DNA from: Hymenochaete sp. R1 | Taxonomy: Eukaryota > Basidiomycota > Agaricomycetes > Hymenochaetales > Hymenochaetaceae | DNA length: 64,000 nucleotides | Reading direction: 5' to 3' | Assembly (NCBI GenBank): GCA_019400425.1 | Contig: JAFREE010000095.1 | Location: 29,347-93,346, forward strand | Shown: piece by piece, positions 59,821 through 64,000 of the stretch | How the letters are laid out: the number at the start of each line of letters is the position of its first letter | Numbering within the stretch: position 1 is the first letter of the stretch | Translations under genes and position numbers: made by a program | The notes under the pieces: model-generated | What the model saw: the letters and a program-made list of their open reading frames with translations, nothing else | The model's database searches: none | Told to the model about the DNA's origin: nothing

Positions 59821-61093
59821 ATGTGCGTTGTCCTAAAATTATTACAAGCCGTTCTTTGACGCAAAATTTCTGCTATAGGAATGGCCGTGGAAGAGGAAGA
59901 GCTCAACCAACGAACCGGGGCCGTGGTGCATGGAATCAAGGTAGAGGTCGTGGACAGAACGTTCAGACGGAGGGTCGCGGCGGAGCAGGGCGTGGATGGA
60001 GTCAACCACTGTCGGCGAACGCACAAGGTCGAGAACAGAGGGGACCTCCAAAGGTCATCAACCTTGAAAGTGTGCTTTCGATCAGCAGGAGCGGCGGTGT
60101 AGGCGACCATGGCGATGCGTGCGCTTCCTATCGCTGTCTATCTTGCTTATGGGCTTACCGAAATAACGTATAGGCTCAAAGACAAAGGCATACAGCAAGA
60201 CTACTGGGTTATGATACAAGAAAGAGTGAGTAGCAAGATTGAAGAAATATGAAGTTGAGCACTTACAAACGGCGCATATAGTTAGCTGCTCATATGAAGG
60301 AGTTCCCCCCTGGTTGCGCAAAGAGTCCAGCGAGAACCGAGCGGGAAAGCAATGTCCTTCTGTTCCTCAGTGAGTATACATTCGCTTGGACACAACGATC
60401 CTGTAGACTGATCGCATGCAGGAAAGCTTCGCGAGGGCTTGATGGCTTCACACCGCGAGGACATTTTTGCACTTGATGGTCGGTTCTCTCTTACTTCTCG
60501 GAATTACTTGTTTTGATATATCGCTCGTAGTCTATGAGACATCGTTCTATCTTTCTGTTCTGTTCTACGTTTCCTTTCAAGCAACGTCGTCTCTGTCGAG
60601 CCTACCGGACATCTATGCAACGCTTTTGAGAACAAAGGCAACTACCGAGGAAACTAGTGTAATGCGTCGCCGTGCCGAAACATTGGCTTTCCTCTCTCTC
60701 TTATTTCATCTTGACGAAACGTTCCCCTCCCAGTCAACGTTTTACCGGCATAGGAAGACTATGGAAGCTCTCGACCTCGATTGGGATAATATACCGTTGA
60801 AATGGGTCTCTTCTTTAAGATCCGCAGTCAACAGTAGAAACTACGCGCGATGCGATGCGATGACGAGCAGAAAAGCGATTCTGGAAGTCTGCGGGCATCT
60901 TTACAAACCCCCAAGCAGAGTATCGGAGGTCGACATCATTGAGTTAGCTGTGTGCAGAGTTCTCGACTCGCTCCGTCTTCGGATGGGGCGATTAGCTTGG
61001 TCCACCTTGAGGGCCGCATACAGAGGAATGCCGTTGTCCGCTGAGACAGATACGGATCGGTGGTGGATGCCCTCACTCTTGTTTACGCCATAG
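59821..61093 (+). CDS. RG-rich N-terminus plus helical domain, uncharacterised conserved-type protein
   Basis: The N-terminus is an RGG-like stretch (GRGRGRAQPTNRGRGAWNQG), usual in RNA-binding proteins. After GPPKVINLESVLSI and two introns the frame runs LKDKGIQQDYWVMIQERLAA and HMKEFPPGCAKSPARTERES. A helical domain follows: NVLLFLRKLREGLMASHRED, IFALDVYETSFYLSVLF, SSLSSLPDIYATLLR, LAFLSLLFHLDETFPSQSTF and LRMGRLAWSTLRAAYRGMP, to TAG 61091-61093. The helix pattern vaguely recalls PCI or SAC3/GANP-type proteins, which I cannot confirm. The start codon is best read as AT (59821-59822) joined to G (59879) over a 56 nt intron; in that frame an in-frame TGA lies just upstream. The junction at about 60119 (GC|gtgcgc) to 60173 restores frame. 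Confidence 0.7.
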
Positions 61094-61318
61094 GGGAAAA
61101 GGCGGCAGACGGACAATTTGTACTTCAGGATGCTTAAACGATGAAATAGGATTATTCTGTACAATCTACTCGCATTTTTGTGTACTTTTCAAGTTTTCAT
61201 CATTTGATACAATTTGTAGTGTTTTCCAGTGATAGTGCGAGCTTGATTACGTGATCGCGTATGGTCCAGTTTAAGCAGCAGTCGACCGCGTCCATCCCAT
61301 CCATCTCTCCTTTCTCTC

Positions 61319-61369
61319 TGACGACGACGACGACGACAACAGTGACGACGACAACCACTTTTTTTTTTT
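61319..61369 (+). repeat. Trinucleotide (ACG)n repeat followed by T11
   Basis: A GAC/ACG microsatellite, interrupted by CAACAGT, runs into eleven T upstream of MOB2. It lies in the 326 bp between the RG-rich gene and MOB2, which otherwise shows no gene; it probably belongs to the MOB2 promoter or 5' UTR. Confidence 0.75.
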
Positions 61370-61419
61370 GACTCTGGCTTCTCTTTCTTCGCGCTCATCA
61401 AGTTGAAGGCATCGACAAG

Positions 61420-62433
61420 ATGTCTTTCTTTAACTCCTTCGGGTGCGTCTGCCTTCTCTGCAGCTCATCAACAGGCAGCAGTTAACCATCGATCGCCGAC
61501 AGCCGCAAGGACAGTCGTGCCCCTCGTGCGCCCAAGCGTTCCCCAACCCCTACATCTGCAACTTTCCCTCCTGATGGCTCAAATTTAGCTCCTGTACCTC
61601 CATCGCCTGGCGCACAAGCAGTGCAGAAACCGCTTTACCTCTGCAGTCCGTTCGTCGAGGCTGCGCTTGTCAAGGGTAACTTCAAGACAATCGTCATGCT
61701 GCCAAAGTATGTCGACGTGATGGAATGGGTTGCCGTCAATAGTAAGCACTCGAGCTAAGCTCCCATCTATCGTCAAACTCAGAAAGCTGACTTTGTTGAT
61801 CGCGCAGTCTTCGACTCCTACCAAAATCTGAATTCGTTCTACGGTGTTATTGCCGAGTGCTGCACCGCGCATTCCTGCCCTACAATGTCGGCCGGCCCGA
61901 CGTACGCCTATTTTTCTTCTTCATACGTCACCATTACCTTTGGTTGAATAACTCGTGTTGATAGACTTGATTACACATGGATTGACCAGAATCGGAAGCA
62001 GGTCAAGCTGGCTGCACCAACGTACATCGACTATGTGATGACTTGGGTGCAGAACATGCTTGACGACGAGACTGTCTTCCCGACGAATGCTGGTACGTCA
62101 AATATTGCTACAGTATACTGAACACAGTCCAAAGTCTAAGTTTCCCTCCCTCCATAAGGACACGAGTTCCCGCAAAATTTCCCATCCACCGCGAAGCATA
62201 TCTACCGCCAACTTCTCCGAGTATTCTCCCACATCTATCACGCGCATTACACCCATATCCTCCATCTACGTTCCGAGCCCCATTTCAATTCCGTCTTCGC
62301 GCATTTCCTTGCGTTTGGTAAGGAATACGAGTTGTTGGAAGTAAAGGATATCAAAGGCAGCTCGGCGCAAGGGTCAGTGGGCGTCGGCGACCTTTGGGAA
62401 CGGTGGAAGGAGATGGGCATCCTTGAAAGCTGA
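61420..62433 (+). CDS. MOB2: MOB2-type kinase activator
   Basis: A Mob protein that binds and activates NDR/LATS-family kinases (Cbk1/Orb6 in yeasts), controlling polarity and septation. The short first exon MSFFNSFG joins after a 63-70 nt intron to RKDSRAPRAPKRSPTP. The Mob core has PLYLCSPFVEAALVKGNFKT, MLPKYVDVMEWVAVNIFDSY and the zinc ligands in AECCTAHSCPTMSAGP. Then come LDYTWIDQNRKQVKLAAPTY, the second His pair in HIYHAHYTHILHLRSEPHF, and AFGKEYELLEVKDIKG. The end is EMGILES, TGA 62431-62433. VEAALVKGNFKTIV and TYIDYVMTW point to MOB2 rather than MOB1. About 240 residues, usual for the family. Confidence 0.93.
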
Positions 62434-63084
62434 TATCATATCACGCCTTGCTTGATTTTACTTGTCTTTGGCGTTCATAGCCAGTATTACTATACCCAAA
62501 ATCGGATTCTAACGCGCTGGTCTTTAAGATTCAATGATTGTGTTTGCTTGATCTCGCTTGAGAAGTAAAACATGCAAGAATTTCTCATGAATCATAATTA
62601 CAGTGATGACTATGTACGAGGATGAATTCTTTGCAGATAACTTGAATAGAAATAGGGTATCGGGTATCTGGCAAGCGACATGATTTGGGGTCAATCGTAG
62701 TTTCATTACTATTGTAAAGCAACAATAATGCACTGGTAGGTTCTGAAACCTTAAGGCTGTTACAAACACTGTGTATCAGTACAATTTGGATGAGGTTACA
62801 ATTGAGAATTCGGACAATCATGCTGAGCTCAAGATCACTGGCACACTGCAAGAGAACTTTATGAGTTAGTTTACAAAGTAAACGAAAAATATACATAAAA
62901 AATCATACCTACAAGAGCTTACTTGTAAAATATGAGTGGTATATACAGAAGGAATAGGAACTATGTAATGGGACTTATGTGGAGATTGATCACATGAGAG
63001 ATACATTCATGTTTTACATGAATGATAGAATGAAGAATAGAGAATATGTAACAAAAATGAGAGATAAGCAGATGGAGAACATGA
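62434..63084. other. AT-rich intergenic region
   Basis: Composition shifts to AT-rich right after MOB2. A plus-strand segment inside (62756-62869) looks coding and is listed separately. A minus-strand frame of 103 codons over the same place is hydrophobic and probably its shadow. Confidence 0.5.
62756..62869 (+). CDS. Possible terminal exon of a small unidentified gene
   Basis: After an AAG acceptor-like site, 37 codons read AVTNTVYQYNLDEVTIENSD and HAELKITGTLQENFMS to TAG 62867-62869, hydrophilic and protein-like. An upstream exon could start at the ATG near 62612 (MTMYEDEFFADNLNRNR) with a donor near 62659, but the acceptor is weak. This may be a real small gene, a remnant or chance. Confidence 0.25.
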   Translation, partial: AVTNTVYQYNLDEVTIENSDNHAELKITGTLQENFMS

Positions 63085-63632
63085 TTAAACAGGATAAATA
63101 GAATGTAAAAAGTCAGGAAGAGAATAAGTGGCAATAACATTGGGATGCTCGAGTTCAATAATGCGATAGAAGACAGTATTGCCCCATCCAACAATATTCA
63201 CTGTCGAGTTGCTTTGGTCATTTTTCTGCAAAACATTAGTACTGTCAATTCTGGAAAATTAACAAGGGTGACTTACAAGGAGCTCCACAGGATCTTCGAG
63301 CACATCAGCATACAAGTGCACAGTAGCAACTTGCATAAGACCACTTGTAGTCTGATTGAATGCCTTGAGTGTATAATGGACACGCTCATCGTTCTTGTTG
63401 CTATGACTAATGCCCCTATTAAAAATATCAGCGAGATTAGCAAAGAAATTTAAAACACTTACATAACATCCCAGATATCGACACCCTTAAACACATTAGG
63501 CTGAGCAACCACAAGTCGAGTATGCATCTGCCTTATGATCTGTTTGACCTTGGACATCCACTCAGTATTGGTGAGATGAGAGAGGCCCACAGATTCAAAA
63601 GCAATCATGGGGATTTTTTGGATGGTAGGCAT
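63085..63632 (-). CDS. Orphan protein of about 150 residues in AT-rich DNA
   Basis: Three exons join in frame with good gtaagt donors. The first gives MPTIQKIPMIAFESVGLSHL, then NTEWMSKVKQIIRQMHTRL and FKGVDIWDVM. The second gives GISHSNKNDERVHYTLKAFN and MQVATVHLYADVLEDPVELL. The third gives KNDQSNSTVNIVGWGNTVFY, IIELEHPNVIATYSLPDF and LHSIYPV, to TAA 63085-63087. Intron ends are taatag near 63422 and ttgcag near 63228. No signal peptide or membrane segment is seen. I recognise no family. The alternating polar and hydrophobic residues in exon 2 and 3 suggest beta structure. Base composition differs from the GC-richer genes to the left, so this may be a fast-evolving or acquired gene. Confidence 0.6.
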
Positions 63633-64000
63633 TAAAATGTGCAGTTGTATTAGTGACTGAACCTAAGCAGCTTATATAATAAGTCACTAGGCAGTACTGC
63701 AGACTCGGATTACCGAAGAAAGTTGAGGGAGAAAAGATTAGATAAGCTCAGAGACTTGGCTGGACGAATAGATGGGGTTGAAACTGAGAAAAACTACAGC
63801 ATGTGAACTAGAGTATTTATATTAAAGGGAAACTGTGCACGGACCATGTCATAGTTTAAAGTTCATTTAAAGAAGAGATGGAAGTGGGTAGATTTCGGAA
63901 GAAATAGTTAAAGGGGAATGACTAAAGATCCGACTTGAGCGGAGTTCCGTGATAATCGGACCATTAGTAAAATAATGTTGGATCAATATGCGGAAGGTGT
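63633..64000. other. AT-rich upstream region at the window edge
   Basis: These 368 bp upstream of the orphan gene are AT-rich and hold no supported gene; they probably include its promoter. Confidence 0.4.

Noticed and set aside
61319..61369. CRISPR-like or functional tandem array
   Set aside because: It is a simple trinucleotide microsatellite with a T run; no spacers or longer repeat units exist anywhere in the window.
62585..62896. 103-codon minus-strand frame in the AT-rich block
   Set aside because: Hydrophobic and Cys-rich product antisense to a more protein-like plus frame; no splice signals support it.

Overview
This window is nuclear DNA of a filamentous basidiomycete, most likely an agaricomycete. 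Genes are dense and cut by many short introns, mostly about 50-60 nt with GT..AG ends. Several products belong to types typical of Agaricomycetes: a DUF6534 membrane protein, divergent CK1 kinases, and coiled-coil proteins with an uncharacterised C-terminal domain. Gene models were assembled by eye from frame, splice signals and family resemblance. Outer boundaries of the main genes are firm; some internal splice sites are not.

Layout, left to right. A 3' gene fragment (1-291) is followed by a poorly coding stretch and a DUF6534 membrane protein (1967-4319, +). Then come pyruvate decarboxylase (5526-7835, -), a tRNA-Ala(CGC) (8317-8389, -) and the flap endonuclease FEN1 (8517-10271, +). A coiled-coil protein (11187-12895, +) and its diverged paralogue (19600-21188, -) face each other across a large Ser/Thr kinase gene (13784-18325, -). 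Next are a CK1-like kinase (21807-23880, +), the sterol dehydrogenase ERG26 (24147-25568, -), a borealin-type protein (25842-27104, +), POP1 of RNase P/MRP (27313-30416, -), a small mitochondrial coiled-coil protein (30508-31250, +), a secreted Ala-rich protein (32010-33029, +) and a Na+/H+ antiporter (33631-36416, +). These are followed by an FAD oxidoreductase (36669-38737, -) and an MBD4-type DNA glycosylase (39134-40253, -).

Almost 16 kb is taken by midasin/MDN1 (40499-56285, +). After it come CDC123 (56389-57665, -), a DUF3605 protein (57777-58895, +), phosphopantothenoylcysteine decarboxylase (58952-59745, -), an RG-rich helical protein (59821-61093, +) and MOB2 (61420-62433, +). The last 1.5 kb is clearly AT-richer and holds a spliced orphan gene (63085-63632, -).

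Most genes are conserved housekeeping genes and do not form a pathway cluster. Loose themes are ribosome, tRNA and translation assembly (POP1, MDN1, CDC123), DNA repair (FEN1, MBD4-like glycosylase), and mitosis and polarity (borealin, MOB2, kinases). Many neighbours are divergent pairs sharing 75-275 bp promoters. I found no transposon, CRISPR or biosynthetic cluster. The most unusual items are a start codon split by an intron, a probable GC-AG intron in a kinase glycine loop together with a Lys-to-Gln change in that kinase's catalytic loop, the inverted coiled-coil paralogues, and the AT-rich right end with its orphan gene.
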